A DNA stretch of 64,000 nucleotides from Streptomyces nigrescens (GCA_024349765.1 AP026073.1:8184001-8248000), one strand, 5' to 3'; positions 37,825 to 47,190 are shown, counted from the stretch's first letter. The notes: generated by a model not told the origin, from the letters alone. Program-made: numbers and translations.

Positions 37825-39249
37825 ATGAGGACTGCCTACAGCGTATCGACCGTGCGGGCCGCCGAGCGGGACCTGATGGCCCGTCTGCCGGAAGGGGCCC
37901 TGATGCAGCGGGCGGCGGCCGGACTGGCCGCCGCCTGCCGGGAGTTGCTGGGCCGGGTCTACGGCAGCCGGGTCGTCCTGCTGGTGGGCAGCGGCGACAA
38001 CGGCGGGGACGCGCTGTACGCCGGGGCCCGGCTGGCCCGGCGCGGGGCCGGCGTGGTGGCCGTCCTGCTCTCGCCGGAGCGGGCCCACCAGGGCGGCCTC
38101 GGCGCGCTGCGGGCGGCCGGCGGCCGGGTGTCGGACGACGCGCTGCGGGACATCGCCCGGTGCGATCTGGTCGTGGACGGGATCGTGGGCATCGGCGGCC
38201 GCGGCGGGCTGCGGCCGGACGCCGCCGAACTCGCCCGCGCGGCATGGGAGTCGGCGCCCGTCGTCGCGGTCGACCTGCCCAGCGGGGTGGACGCGGACAG
38301 CGGCGAGGTGCGCGGCGAGGCGGTCCGGGCCGATGCGACGGTGACGTTCGGGGCGTACAAGCCGGGCCTGCTGATCGACCCGGCCCGGGAGCGGGCGGGC
38401 GCGCTGCGGCTGGTGGACATCGGCCTGACGCTGCCCGGGGAGGCCGAGTACGAGGCGCTGCAGCACGCGGACGTGGCGGAACTGCTGCCGCGCCCGGCGG
38501 CGGAGAGCGACAAGTACCGGCGGGGCGTGGTCGGCGTGGTCGCCGGGTCGGCGCGCTATCCGGGGGCGGCGGTGCTGGCGGTGGCCGGTGCGCTGCGCGG
38601 CGGCGCGGGGGCGGTGCGGTACGTCGGGCCGGCCGCGGACGCGGTGCTGGCCCGTTTCCCCGAGACGCTGGTGCACGCCGGGCCGCCGCACAAGGCCGGC
38701 CGGGTGCAGTCCTGGGTGATCGGCCCCGGCCTCGGCGACGAATCGGACGCCCTTCAGGACGTGCTGGCCTCCGACGTACCGGTCCTGGTGGACGCCGACG
38801 GGCTGCGCTTCCTGACGCCGGAACGGGTCCGGGCGCGCACCGCCGAGACCCTGCTGACGCCGCACGCCGGGGAGGCGGCGGCGCTGCTGGGCCGGGCCCG
38901 CGACGAGGTCGAGGCGGAACGGCTCGCGTCCGTACGGGAGCTGGCGGCGCGCTATGCCGCGACGGTGCTGCTGAAGGGCTCGACGACGCTGGTCGCGCAG
39001 GAGAGCGGCCCGGTGCGGGTGAACCCCACGGGCACCGGCTGGCTGGCCACGGCCGGCAGCGGTGACGTCCTGTCGGGCGTCACCGGCTCGCTCCTCGCCG
39101 CCGGCCTGCCCGCCCGCGACGCGGCATCCGTCGGCGCGTACCTCCACGGCCTGGCGGCCCGCCGGGCCGCCGGCCCCGAGGGTGCCCCCATCCTCGCCAC
39201 GGAGGTGGCGGACCATCTGGGGGCGGCCTGGCGGGATGTGACGGGGTGA
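37825..39249 (+). CDS. nnr: Bifunctional NAD(P)HX epimerase / ADP-dependent dehydratase
   Basis: Repairs hydrated NAD(P)H, 474 aa. The N-terminal YjeF_N epimerase (about 1-210) has LVGSGDNGGDALYAGARLAR and VAVDLPSGVDADSG. The C-terminal carbohydrate-kinase-like dehydratase (about 220-474) has GPGLG, LLTPHAGEAAALLG and the catalytic GSGD with D414. It begins 10 bp after acpS. Confidence 0.95.
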   Translation: MRTAYSVSTVRAAERDLMARLPEGALMQRAAAGLAAACRELLGRVYGSRVVLLVGSGDNGGDALYAGARLARRGAGVVAVLLSPERAHQGGLGALRAAGGRVSDDALRDIARCDLVVDGIVGIGGRGGLRPDAAELARAAWESAPVVAVDLPSGVDADSGEVRGEAVRADATVTFGAYKPGLLIDPARERAGALRLVDIGLTLPGEAEYEALQHADVAELLPRPAAESDKYRRGVVGVVAGSARYPGAAVLAVAGALRGGAGAVRYVGPAADAVLARFPETLVHAGPPHKAGRVQSWVIGPGLGDESDALQDVLASDVPVLVDADGLRFLTPERVRARTAETLLTPHAGEAAALLGRARDEVEAERLASVRELAARYAATVLLKGSTTLVAQESGPVRVNPTGTGWLATAGSGDVLSGVTGSLLAAGLPARDAASVGAYLHGLAARRAAGPEGAPILATEVADHLGAAWRDVTG

Positions 39250-39349
39250 CAGGTCTTGGCGGGGCCGGGGTTACGCCCCGCGGGGGAATGCCGCGGGCAG
39301 CAGGGCGAACCTCGTGGCCGGTCGGGCGGCAGGGCGGTCCGGTCACGGC

Positions 39350-40195
39350 ATGCGTGAGGGCATGAAACGCACGCTTGTGGCGCTGCTGGCCGGCGCCTCG
39401 CTGTTCCCGCTCGCCGGACCGCCCGCGGTGGCCGTCGCCCCGTCAGCCGCCCGGCCCGCGGCCTCCACCCGGTACGCGGCCGCCCGCAACGCGGCCCTCG
39501 ACCTCGTCCCCGGGATCCCGCGCAGCGCCCGGCGCCCGGCGCCCGGTGGGCGGCAGGTGCACATCGAGTACGTCCCCCGGTCCGAGGCGGGCCGCGGCGC
39601 CCGGGCCGGGCGCTGCACCCGCTCCGCCGGGCCGTTCCAGCGGCAGGCCGAGCGCTATCTGCGGCGGAGAGCGGACGGGCGGCAGAGCGCGGGGGACTGC
39701 CGGGCGATCCGGCGGTTCCAGCAGGCGCACCGGATCGCCCCGGCGACCGGTTACGCGGGGCCGGTCACCGGCGCCGTGGTGCGGCTGCTGCGGGCCAGGA
39801 AGGACCCCAACCGGGCCGGTCACTGCCCGGTCCGCCAGGAGCGGACCGCGTGCGTCGACCTGGACCGGCAGGTGATGTGGGTGCAGCAGGCCGGACGGGT
39901 GATCTTCGATCCGGTGCCGATCCGTTCCGGCCAGCCCACGATGGAGACCCGAACCGGGACGTACCGGATCTATCTGCGGCGCAGGTACCACATTTCGAAC
40001 CTGTACCACACGCCGATGCCGTTCGCGCAGTTCTTCGACCGCGGGGAGGCGTTCCACGGCGTCGAGGACGACATCTACGAGGGCCTCGGCTCGCACGGGT
40101 GCGTCAATCTGACCTGGTCGGACGCGCGCAACCTCTGGTACCTGCTCAAGAAGCACGACCTCGTGTACGTCTGGGGGCGGAAACCCAGCGGGTGA
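39350..40195 (+). CDS. Secreted L,D-transpeptidase with peptidoglycan-binding domain
   Basis: 281 aa from ATG 39350 (ATG 39362 also possible). A signal peptide (MKRTLVALLAGASLFPLAGP) is followed by an Arg-rich mature N-terminus, a PG_binding_1-like region (about 95-165, RRFQQAHRIAPATGYAGPVT) and a YkuD catalytic domain. The catalytic motif is GSHGCVNL with C251, and the conserved His is in FHGVEDD. Such enzymes form 3-3 cross-links in peptidoglycan. It lies between cofactor-repair and alr genes. Confidence 0.85.
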   Translation: MREGMKRTLVALLAGASLFPLAGPPAVAVAPSAARPAASTRYAAARNAALDLVPGIPRSARRPAPGGRQVHIEYVPRSEAGRGARAGRCTRSAGPFQRQAERYLRRRADGRQSAGDCRAIRRFQQAHRIAPATGYAGPVTGAVVRLLRARKDPNRAGHCPVRQERTACVDLDRQVMWVQQAGRVIFDPVPIRSGQPTMETRTGTYRIYLRRRYHISNLYHTPMPFAQFFDRGEAFHGVEDDIYEGLGSHGCVNLTWSDARNLWYLLKKHDLVYVWGRKPSG

Positions 40196-40254
40196 GCACG
40201 GTTTCCGTGCCGGTCCCCCGGGGCGCCGCGCGATCGCCTGCGACACTGAGGGGG

Positions 40255-41652
40255 ATGAACGAGACAGCGAAGCGCGCCCGTGCCGTCGTCGACCTCGCCG
40301 CCGTGCGGGCGAACGTCCGTGTCCTGCGGGACCGCGCCCCCGGGGCAGAGCTGATGGCCGTGGTCAAGTCCGACGGCTACGGGCACGGCGCGGTGCCGTG
40401 TGCCCGGGCCGCCCGGGCGGCCGGTGCGAGCTGGCTGGGCACCGCGCTCCCCGAGGAGGCGTTGGCCCTGCGCGCGGCCGGCGACACCGGGCGGCTGATG
40501 TGCTGGCTGTGGACGCCGGGCGGGCCCTGGCGGCGAGCGGTGGAGCAGGACATCGATGTCTCGGTGAGCGGGCTGTGGGCGCTGCGCGAGGTGACGGCGG
40601 CGGCGCAGGCGGCCGGCCGTACCGCCCGCGTCCAGCTCAAGGTCGACACCGGGCTCGGCCGCAACGGCTGCCAGCCCGCCGACTGGCCGGAGCTGACCGC
40701 CGCGGCGCGCGCCGCCGAGGCCGCGGGCGCGCTGCGGGTCACCGGCGTCTGGTCGCACTTCGCCTGCGCCGACGAGCCCGGCCACCCCTCGATCGCCGCC
40801 CAGCTCGACGTCTTCCATCAGGCGCTGCGGACGGCGGAGTCGGCCGGGCTGCGCCCCGAGGTGCGGCACATCGCCAACACCGCGGCGGCGCTCACCCTCC
40901 CCGAAGCCCATTTCGACCTGGTCCGTGCGGGTATCGGCATCTACGGCGTCTCGCCCAGCGCCGAACTCGGCACTCCCCAGGACTTCGGGCTGCGGGCCGC
41001 GATGACCCTGGAGGCCTCGCTCGCCTCGGTGAAGCGGGTCCCGGGCGGCCACGGCGTGTCGTACGGGCACCGGTACACCACCCCCGGTGAGACGACGCTC
41101 GCGCTGGTCCCGCTCGGTTACGCCGACGGCATCCCGCGGCACGCCTCCGGCACCGGCCCGGTGCTGATCGCCGGGAAGTGGCGGACGGTCGCCGGGCGGA
41201 TCGCGATGGACCAGTTCGTCGTCGACCTGGGCGGCGACAGCGCCGAGGAGGGCGATCTCGCGGTGCTCTTCGGCCCCGGCGACCGCGGCGAGCCGATCGC
41301 GGAGGACTGGGGCCGGGCGGCCGGAACCATCGGGTACGAAATCGTCACCCGGATCGGAACCCGTGTTCCGCGCGTCTATGTGGACAGTGGCATGGACGGC
41401 GGGGTAGCCGGGGCAGACGGGACAGAAGAGGAACACGAGGCACACGAAGCGACCGGAACGGAAGCCGGAAGAGAAATCGCAGCGAACAGCGCACCGGACA
41501 CCGCGGCGAACAACCCGACCGACACCGCAACCAGCACCGCCACGATCGACGCAACGACCACCGCAACGACCAGCGCGACCAACCACGCGACCGACACCGC
41601 GACAGCCGGAACGGCCGAGGGAGACACCGCGCTCACGGGGGGTACGGCATGA
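40255..41652 (+). CDS. alr: Alanine racemase with an unusual C-terminal tail
   Basis: Makes D-alanine for peptidoglycan, 465 aa. The PLP lysine is K38 in AVVKSDGYGHG and the second catalytic residue is Y270 in GVSYGHRY. AGRIAMDQFVVDLG is in the C-terminal beta domain. The enzyme proper ends near residue 383 (RVPRVYVDS), matching normal length. About 80 extra residues follow, rich in Thr, Ala, Asn and Asp, low complexity and lower in GC than the rest. The ATG at 40255 has GAGGGGG upstream. The stop overlaps the next start. Confidence 0.95.
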   Translation: MNETAKRARAVVDLAAVRANVRVLRDRAPGAELMAVVKSDGYGHGAVPCARAARAAGASWLGTALPEEALALRAAGDTGRLMCWLWTPGGPWRRAVEQDIDVSVSGLWALREVTAAAQAAGRTARVQLKVDTGLGRNGCQPADWPELTAAARAAEAAGALRVTGVWSHFACADEPGHPSIAAQLDVFHQALRTAESAGLRPEVRHIANTAAALTLPEAHFDLVRAGIGIYGVSPSAELGTPQDFGLRAAMTLEASLASVKRVPGGHGVSYGHRYTTPGETTLALVPLGYADGIPRHASGTGPVLIAGKWRTVAGRIAMDQFVVDLGGDSAEEGDLAVLFGPGDRGEPIAEDWGRAAGTIGYEIVTRIGTRVPRVYVDSGMDGGVAGADGTEEEHEAHEATGTEAGREIAANSAPDTAANNPTDTATSTATIDATTTATTSATNHATDTATAGTAEGDTALTGGTA

Positions 41653-42986
41653 CCGACGGCACCGAAGCCGCCGCGCAGGCGGTCGAGACGGCCGCCGAGG
41701 TGGCGGCCGAGGCCGCGAACAACTGGGCCAAGGCGGGCCGCCACGCCGGCATCGCCGGTGCCGCGATCGGCGTGGTCGCGGCCGGGGCGGCGGCCGGCGT
41801 GGCCATAGAGCGGCTGACGGTCGGCCGCGGGATGCGCCGCCGGGCCCGGCTCGCCCTGGACGCGGCCGGCCCGTACGGCACGCTGCGCGGCACGCCCGGC
41901 GCGGCGATCTCCGAGGACGGCACGGAGCTGTACTTCGAGATCGACGAGGTGGGCGCGGAGCCCGCCCGCCTGGAGAAGGGCGACCGCCGCGGCGGCAAAC
42001 ACGGCCGCAACGACCCGTCGGCGAGGCCGGTCCGCGGCAAGCAGGCCCGTGCCGCCCAGGAGGCGCACGGCGGGCTGCGCAAGCGACTGACGGCGGCGCT
42101 GGGCCGCCGCCCGGCGGCCGCCCCGACGGTCGTCTTCAGCCACGGCTACTGCCTCAACCAGGACTCCTGGCACTTCCAGCGGGCCGCGCTGCGCGGCACC
42201 GTGCGCACCGTCCACTGGGACCAGCGCAGCCACGGCCGCTCGGCCCGCGGCCACAGCCAGATCGAGGGCACCGAGAACGTCACCATCGACCTGCTCGGCC
42301 GGGACCTGAAGGCGGTGCTGGACGCGGCGGTGCCCGAGGGGCCGATCGTGCTGGTCGGGCACTCCATGGGCGGGATGACGGTGATGGCGCTGGCCGACCA
42401 GTTCCCCGAGTACGTCGCGGAGCGGGTGATCGGCGTGGCCCTGATCGGCACGTCAGCGGGCCGGCTCAGCGAGGTCACCTACGGGCTGCCCTCGATGGGC
42501 ATGAAGGCGTTCCACTGGCTCGCGCCGAACGTGCTCAAGGCGCTGGGCTGGCAGCCCGATCTGGTCGAACGCGGCCGGCGGGCGACCGCGGATCTGTTCG
42601 CCGGGCTGGTCAAGCGGTATTCGTTCGGCACGCCGGAGGACGTGGATCCGGGCATCGCGCGGTTCGGCGAGCGGCTGATCGAGGGCACCCCGATCGATGT
42701 GGTCGCCGAGTTCTTCCCGGCGTTCGCGGTGCACGACAAGACCGAGGCGCTGGTGGCGTACGACGCGGTGCCCGCGCTGGTGCTCGCCGGTGAGAGCGAT
42801 CTGATCACCCCCGCCGACCACAGCCGGACGATCGCGGAGGTGCTGCCGGACGCGGAGCTGGTGTGCGTGCCCGGCGCCGGCCATCTGGTGATGCTGGAGC
42901 GGCCCGAGCTGGTCAACGACCATCTGGTGGCCCTGGTGGAACGCGCGGCCGCCGCGGCCCGCAGCTCGGGGCACGCACGGGCGTGA
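41649..42986 (+). CDS. Alpha/beta hydrolase with N-terminal membrane segment
   Basis: 445 aa. An Ala-rich N-terminus with a Gly/Ala helix (HAGIAGAAIGVVAAGAAAGV, about 34-53) could anchor it. The hydrolase fold (about 155-440) has nucleophile S239 in GHSMGG, acid D384 in GESDLITP and H412 in GAGHLVM. Substrate unknown. It overlaps alr by four bases and precedes tsaE, the order known at alr loci of actinobacteria. Confidence 0.88.
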   Translation: MTDGTEAAAQAVETAAEVAAEAANNWAKAGRHAGIAGAAIGVVAAGAAAGVAIERLTVGRGMRRRARLALDAAGPYGTLRGTPGAAISEDGTELYFEIDEVGAEPARLEKGDRRGGKHGRNDPSARPVRGKQARAAQEAHGGLRKRLTAALGRRPAAAPTVVFSHGYCLNQDSWHFQRAALRGTVRTVHWDQRSHGRSARGHSQIEGTENVTIDLLGRDLKAVLDAAVPEGPIVLVGHSMGGMTVMALADQFPEYVAERVIGVALIGTSAGRLSEVTYGLPSMGMKAFHWLAPNVLKALGWQPDLVERGRRATADLFAGLVKRYSFGTPEDVDPGIARFGERLIEGTPIDVVAEFFPAFAVHDKTEALVAYDAVPALVLAGESDLITPADHSRTIAEVLPDAELVCVPGAGHLVMLERPELVNDHLVALVERAAAAARSSGHARA

Positions 42987-43040
42987 GGGCGTCGCTCGGG
43001 GGTGGTGGTCGGATGAGGGGCAGGCCGTACCATTTGCGGC

Positions 43041-43574
43041 ATGAGCACCACCGCCCCCGTTGCGCATGTCACTGTCAAGTCCCCCGACCAGATGCAGGAG
43101 TTGGGCCGCAGACTGGCTCCGCTGCTGCGCCCCGGCGACCTGGTGCTGCTCACCGGTGAGCTGGGCGCCGGCAAGACCACGCTGACCCGCGGGCTGGGCG
43201 AGGGCCTGGGCGTGCGCGGCGCCGTGACCTCGCCCACGTTCGTCATCGCCCGGGTGCACCCGTCCCTGACCGGCGGCCCCGCGCTGGTGCACGTCGACGC
43301 CTACCGGCTCGGCGGCGGGCTGGACGAGATGGAGGACCTCGACCTCGACGTCTCGCTGCCCGAGTCGGTGGTGGTCGTCGAGTGGGGCGAGGGCAAGGTC
43401 GAGGAGCTCTCCGAGGACCGGCTGCACGTCGTCATCGGGCGGGCCGTGGGTGCCGATGCTCCCGGGGGGCTGGACGGGCACCCGGAGGACGACGTGGACG
43501 ACGTCCGTGAGGTGACGGTCAGCGGGTTCGGCGCGCGCTGGGCGGACGCAGGCCTGGCCGACCTGGGGATCTGA
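43041..43574 (+). CDS. tsaE: tRNA t6A threonylcarbamoyltransferase complex ATPase TsaE
   Basis: 177 aa. Walker A GELGAGKTT at 39-47, then SPTFVIARVHP and HVDAYRL are family motifs; VVVVEWGEG is the Walker B region. A C-terminal Asp/Gly-rich tail is longer than in E. coli. tsaE, tsaB and tsaD here supply three of the t6A genes. Confidence 0.95.
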   Translation: MSTTAPVAHVTVKSPDQMQELGRRLAPLLRPGDLVLLTGELGAGKTTLTRGLGEGLGVRGAVTSPTFVIARVHPSLTGGPALVHVDAYRLGGGLDEMEDLDLDVSLPESVVVVEWGEGKVEELSEDRLHVVIGRAVGADAPGGLDGHPEDDVDDVREVTVSGFGARWADAGLADLGI

Positions 43575-43711
43575 CCCGGCTCACGACTCGGCCGACGAAC
43601 CCGCCGACCCGACCGGGCCGGGGTGTCCCGTAGGCGGGCGGATATCCGGCCGCGGGTCCCGTAGTTTCCGACAAGCCGTCGGCAAGATGTTGCGTAGCCG
43701 GTGCCGGGCGT

Positions 43712-43730
43712 GGTCACATGGGATGTGACC
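43712..43730. promoter_or_regulatory. Perfect palindrome upstream of the 43819 gene
   Basis: GGTCACATgggATGTGACC, 8-bp perfect arms with a 3-bp centre, five bases before a DmdR-like iron box. Probable operator; binding protein unknown. Confidence 0.5.
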
Positions 43731-43734
43731 CCAG

Positions 43735-43753
43735 TTAGGTCAGCCTAAGTAAC
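43735..43753 (+). promoter_or_regulatory. Candidate iron box (DmdR/IdeR type)
   Basis: TTAGGTCAGCCTAAGTAAC matches the actinobacterial consensus TWAGGTWAGSCTWACCTWA at 14 of 19 positions by my alignment; the left half is nearly perfect and the right half weak. It is 66 bp before a 77-codon gene. Confidence 0.45.
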
Positions 43754-43818
43754 GAGCTCGCCGAGCTCGGAGGCGGCCTAGCTTCTGTCGCTTGCCCCAG
43801 GAGCCCCGGGAGGCGTCC

Positions 43819-44052
43819 ATGCCGGCCCACCAGCACGACGCGCGCGAGACGCCGACGATGAACGAACTGCTGGCGGCGTGCGCCGCGGCCAGCGCCGTCT
43901 CCACGCCCCCCGACGCCGCCGAGGAATCCCGCAAGGAACGCCCGGAACCCCGTAAGGACCGGCCGGCGGAACGGCCCCCGGCCGCCGCGGAGGAGCCGCC
44001 GGCGGACGGCGGGGACACACCGGCGTCCACTCCGGGCCGCACCGCGGCGTAG
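43819..44052 (+). CDS. Small disordered protein of unknown function
   Basis: 77 aa from the ATG at 43819, which has GGGAGG six bases upstream. The first 35 residues (MPAHQHDARETPTMNELLAA, then ACAAASAVSTPP) look helical; the rest is Pro/Glu/Arg/Ala-rich and probably disordered. No signal peptide. A terminator follows and two operator-like sites precede it, so a regulated single-gene unit is likely. No family recognised. Confidence 0.6.
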   Translation: MPAHQHDARETPTMNELLAACAAASAVSTPPDAAEESRKERPEPRKDRPAERPPAAAEEPPADGGDTPASTPGRTAA

Positions 44053-44074
44053 TCCGTACGGGCTAAGAAACTCT

Positions 44075-44095
44075 CCGTGCCCAGCCGGGGCACGG
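44075..44095. terminator. Terminator between convergent genes
   Basis: CCGTGCCC and GGGCACGG arms (8 bp) with loop AGCCG, between the 43819 gene and the convergent 44098 gene. Confidence 0.7.
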
Positions 44096-44097
44096 CC

Positions 44098-44664
44098 CTA
44101 GGACACCACCACGACCTTGGTGCCCTGGAGTGCGAAATCCCACATCGCCTTGCCGTCGGCCCGGGACTCCCGGATGCCGCCGGTCTTCTTCTTGGCGGCG
44201 GGGTCGGGCCGCGAGCCGTCGACGGCCGCGCTGAAGCCGACCGGGACGCCGCCGACGCTGCCGAACAGCACCACGTGCTCGATCGCGACCCCGTCCGAGC
44301 CGGTGATACTCACCGACCGCGAGGTCACCGCGTACGCGCCGGCCGGCGGGCTGACCGTGCTGGGCGCGACCTGGTACGTCCGCAGCGCCTTGCCGTTCGC
44401 CCCGACCAGCCAGACCCGCTTGGCGGCGAGCGAGTACACCACCCTCTTGCCGGTGCCGGACGCCGCCGGGACCGGCGCCGGAGCGGGCGCGCGGCGCTTC
44501 TTGCCGGAGCCGTCCTCGTGGCCCTTGGCGGTGCCGTGGTGACCCTTGCGGGCCGGGGCGAGGGAGTCCGGGGCCGAGGCCGCGGCCTGGTAGCCGAGTA
44601 CCCCGACCACGACCACGGCGGCCGTGGTCAGCGCGGTGACGATCGTGCTGCTCTTAGCGGGCAC
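44098..44664 (-). CDS. Membrane-anchored L,D-transpeptidase-like protein lacking the catalytic cysteine
   Basis: 188 aa from GTG 44664, with AAAGGTGG upstream. An N-terminal helix (IVTALTTAAVVVVGVLGYQA) anchors it; a Lys/Gly/Pro-rich linker follows. The outer domain, RVVYSLAAKRVWLVGANGKA and then RTYQV, resembles the start of a YkuD fold. Where the HGxxC motif is expected there is GGIRESRADGKAMWDFA, with no Cys or His. So the fold assignment is moderate and an inactive binding role is inferred. Divergent from tsaB. Confidence 0.7.
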   Translation of the reverse strand: MPAKSSTIVTALTTAAVVVVGVLGYQAAASAPDSLAPARKGHHGTAKGHEDGSGKKRRAPAPAPVPAASGTGKRVVYSLAAKRVWLVGANGKALRTYQVAPSTVSPPAGAYAVTSRSVSITGSDGVAIEHVVLFGSVGGVPVGFSAAVDGSRPDPAAKKKTGGIRESRADGKAMWDFALQGTKVVVVS

Positions 44665-44752
44665 CGCTGTGCCACCTTTCCGTACGGGCCTTGACCACGG
44701 GCCGACGGTAGCACCGCGACGGGCACCACCGGCCGCGCCGTAGTCTTGAGAC

Positions 44753-45412
44753 GTGCTGCTGCTAGCTCTTGACACCGCCACCCCCGCCGTCACCGTCGCG
44801 CTCCACGACGGCGAGCGGGTCCTCGCCGAGTCCCGCCAGGTGGACGCGCGCCGGCACGGCGAGCTGCTGCTGCCCGCCGTCGACCGGGTGCTGGCCGAGG
44901 CCGGCCGCAAGCTCGACGAGGTCAGCGCCATCGTGGCCGGCGTGGGCCCGGGCCCGTACACCGGACTGCGGGTCGGTCTGGTGACCGCCGCCACGTTCGG
45001 CGCGGCGCTCGACGTCCCCGTCCACGGCCTGTGCACGCTCGACGGCCTGGCCCACGCCTCCGGCCTGACCGAGCCGTTCGTGGTCGCCACCGACGCCCGC
45101 CGCAAAGAGGTCTACTGGGCCCGCTACGCGGACGCCCGTACGCGGATCACCGAGCCCGCCGTGGACCGGCCCGCCGACATCGCCGACCAGGTGGCCGGCG
45201 TCCCGGCCGTGGGCGCGGGCGCGCTGCTCTACGACTCCGTCTTCACCGGCGTACGGCGGGACGCCCCCGAGCACCAGTCCGCCGGCGCGCTCGCCGAACT
45301 GGCCGCCGCCAAGCTGGCCGCGGGCGAGGAGCTGCTGCCGCCGCAGCCGCTGTACCTGCGCCGCCCGGACGCCCAGGTGCCCGCCAACTACAAGGTGGTC
45401 ACCCCCAAGTGA
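44753..45412 (+). CDS. tsaB: t6A complex protein TsaB
   Basis: Partner and activator of TsaD, 219 aa, ASKHA fold. [20 protein letters not shown] and [16 protein letters not shown] are diagnostic. GTG start. Its stop overlaps the rimI start (GTGA). Confidence 0.95.
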   Translation: MLLLALDTATPAVTVALHDGERVLAESRQVDARRHGELLLPAVDRVLAEAGRKLDEVSAIVAGVGPGPYTGLRVGLVTAATFGAALDVPVHGLCTLDGLAHASGLTEPFVVATDARRKEVYWARYADARTRITEPAVDRPADIADQVAGVPAVGAGALLYDSVFTGVRRDAPEHQSAGALAELAAAKLAAGEELLPPQPLYLRRPDAQVPANYKVVTPK

Positions 45413-45966
45413 CGTCCCGCCCGTCGCCCGACCACCGCCCCTCAACGGCACCGCTGCGCGGCGGCACCCCCCATTCCGCCGAGCTGCGCGAGATGCGCTG
45501 GTGGGACATAGCCCCGGTGCTGGAGCTGGAGCGCCGGCTGTTCCCCGAGGACGCCTGGTCGCACGGCATGTTCTGGTCCGAGCTGGCGCACGCCCGCGGC
45601 CCGCGGGCCACCCGCCGCTACCTGGTCGCCGAACTCGCGGGCCGGCTGGTCGGCTACGCCGGACTGGCCGCCGTCGACGGCACCGGCGACGTCCAGACCA
45701 TCGCCGCCGCCCGCGACCAGTGGGGCACCGGACTGGGCGCCCGGCTGCTGACCGAACTCCTCGGCGCCGCAACGGACTTCGAATGCCACGAGGTGCTGCT
45801 GGAGGTGCGGGTCGACAACCTCCGCGCGCAGCGCCTCTACGAACGCTTCGGCTTCGAGCCGATCGGCTTCCGGCGCGGCTACTACCAGCCCGGCAACATC
45901 GACGCCCTGGTGATGCGCCGCACCACCCAGACCTCCTCCGAAGCACCCTCCGTACAAGGAACCTGA
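45409..45966 (+). CDS. rimI: Ribosomal-protein-alanine N-acetyltransferase-like GNAT
   Basis: 185 aa from GTG 45409. The GNAT domain begins at [20 protein letters not shown]; acetyl-CoA binding is [13 protein letters not shown] and the C-terminal [17 protein letters not shown] is typical. A later start near 45493 would still keep the domain. It sits between tsaB and tsaD, the usual place for rimI. Confidence 0.92.
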   Translation: MTSRPSPDHRPSTAPLRGGTPHSAELREMRWWDIAPVLELERRLFPEDAWSHGMFWSELAHARGPRATRRYLVAELAGRLVGYAGLAAVDGTGDVQTIAAARDQWGTGLGARLLTELLGAATDFECHEVLLEVRVDNLRAQRLYERFGFEPIGFRRGYYQPGNIDALVMRRTTQTSSEAPSVQGT

Positions 45967-45971
45967 CAACC

Positions 45972-47132
45972 ATGGCTGACTCACGCGGCGGACCGCTCGT
46001 CCTCGGTATCGAGACCTCCTGCGACGAGACCGGTGTCGGCATCGTCCGCGGCCACACCCTCCTCGCCGACGCGGTCGCCTCCAGCGTCGACGAACACGCC
46101 CGTTTCGGCGGCGTGGTGCCGGAGGTGGCCTCCCGCGCCCATCTGGAGGCGATGGTCCCCACCATCCAGCGCGCCCTGAAGGACGCCGGTGTCGCGGCGA
46201 GCGACCTGGACGGCATCGCGGTCACCGCGGGCCCGGGCCTGGCCGGCGCCCTCCTGGTCGGCGTCTCGGCCGCCAAGGCGTACGCCTACGCGCTCGGCAA
46301 GCCGCTCTACGGCGTCAACCACCTCGCCTCGCACATCTGCGTCGACCAGCTCGAACACGGCCCGCTGCCGGAGCCGACGATGGCCCTGCTGGTCTCCGGC
46401 GGCCACTCCTCGCTGCTGCTGGCCCCGGACATCACCTCCGACGTGCGCCCGCTGGGCTCGACCATCGACGACGCGGCCGGCGAGGCCTTCGACAAGATCG
46501 CCCGGGTGCTGAACCTCGGCTTCCCCGGCGGCCCGGTCATCGACCGCTACGCCCGCGAGGGCAACCCGGACGCGATCCGCTTCCCGCGCGGCCTGACCGG
46601 CCCCCGCGACCCCGCCTACGACTTCTCCTTCTCCGGTCTGAAGACGGCGGTGGCCCGCTGGATCGAGGCCAAGCGGGCGGCCGGCGAGGAGGTGCCGGTG
46701 GCGGACGTCTCGGCGTCCTTCCAGGAGGCCGTGGTGGACGTGCTGACCCGCAAGGCCGTACGCGCCTGCAAGGACAACGGCGTCGACCACCTGATGATCG
46801 GCGGCGGCGTCGCGGCCAACTCCCGGCTGCGGGCGATGGCCCAGCGCCGCTGCGAGGACGCCGGGATCACGCTGCGGGTGCCGCGGCCCAAGCTGTGCAC
46901 CGACAACGGCGCGATGGTCGCGGCGCTCGGCGCCGAGATGGTGGCGCGCGGCCGCGCGGCCTCCGCCTGGGACCTGTCCGCGGACTCCTCGCTCCCGGTC
47001 ACCGAACCGCACGTCCCGGCGGAACCGGCCGAGGACGACGGCCACCACGACCACGGTCACAGCCACAGCCACAGCCACAGCCACAGCCACGACCACGTCC
47101 ACGAGCTGAGCAAGCAGAACCTCTACCAGTGA
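45972..47132 (+). CDS. tsaD: tRNA N6-threonylcarbamoyladenosine transferase TsaD
   Basis: Catalytic subunit for t6A37, 386 aa. [12 protein letters not shown] opens the ASKHA fold; metal ligands H117 and H121 are in GVNHLASH, and CTDNGAM carries the third ligand. Near the C-terminus (about 357-376) a His-rich run of alternating His and Ser, encoded by five CACAGC repeats, is inserted before [10 protein letters not shown]. The start is 5 bp after rimI. Confidence 0.97.
   Translation: MADSRGGPLVLGIETSCDETGVGIVRGHTLLADAVASSVDEHARFGGVVPEVASRAHLEAMVPTIQRALKDAGVAASDLDGIAVTAGPGLAGALLVGVSAAKAYAYALGKPLYGVNHLASHICVDQLEHGPLPEPTMALLVSGGHSSLLLAPDITSDVRPLGSTIDDAAGEAFDKIARVLNLGFPGGPVIDRYAREGNPDAIRFPRGLTGPRDPAYDFSFSGLKTAVARWIEAKRAAGEEVPVADVSASFQEAVVDVLTRKAVRACKDNGVDHLMIGGGVAANSRLRAMAQRRCEDAGITLRVPRPKLCTDNGAMVAALGAEMVARGRAASAWDLSADSSLPVTEPHVPAEPAEDDGHHDHGHSHSHSHSHSHDHVHELSKQNLYQ
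47058..47087 (+). repeat. Hexanucleotide microsatellite inside tsaD
   Basis: Five perfect CACAGC units encoding alternating Ser and His. The unit is in-frame, so copy changes would alter only tract length. Confidence 0.85.
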
Positions 47133-47150
47133 TCCCCGCTCGCCATCCCT

Positions 47151-47190
47151 CCTCGTAAGGGGGCCTTCCGTAAGGGCCTCCCGTAAGGGG
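47151..47190. repeat. Three 13-bp direct repeats after tsaD
   Basis: Units share CCTYCGTAAGGG with small changes, just before the tsaD terminator. Confidence 0.6.
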
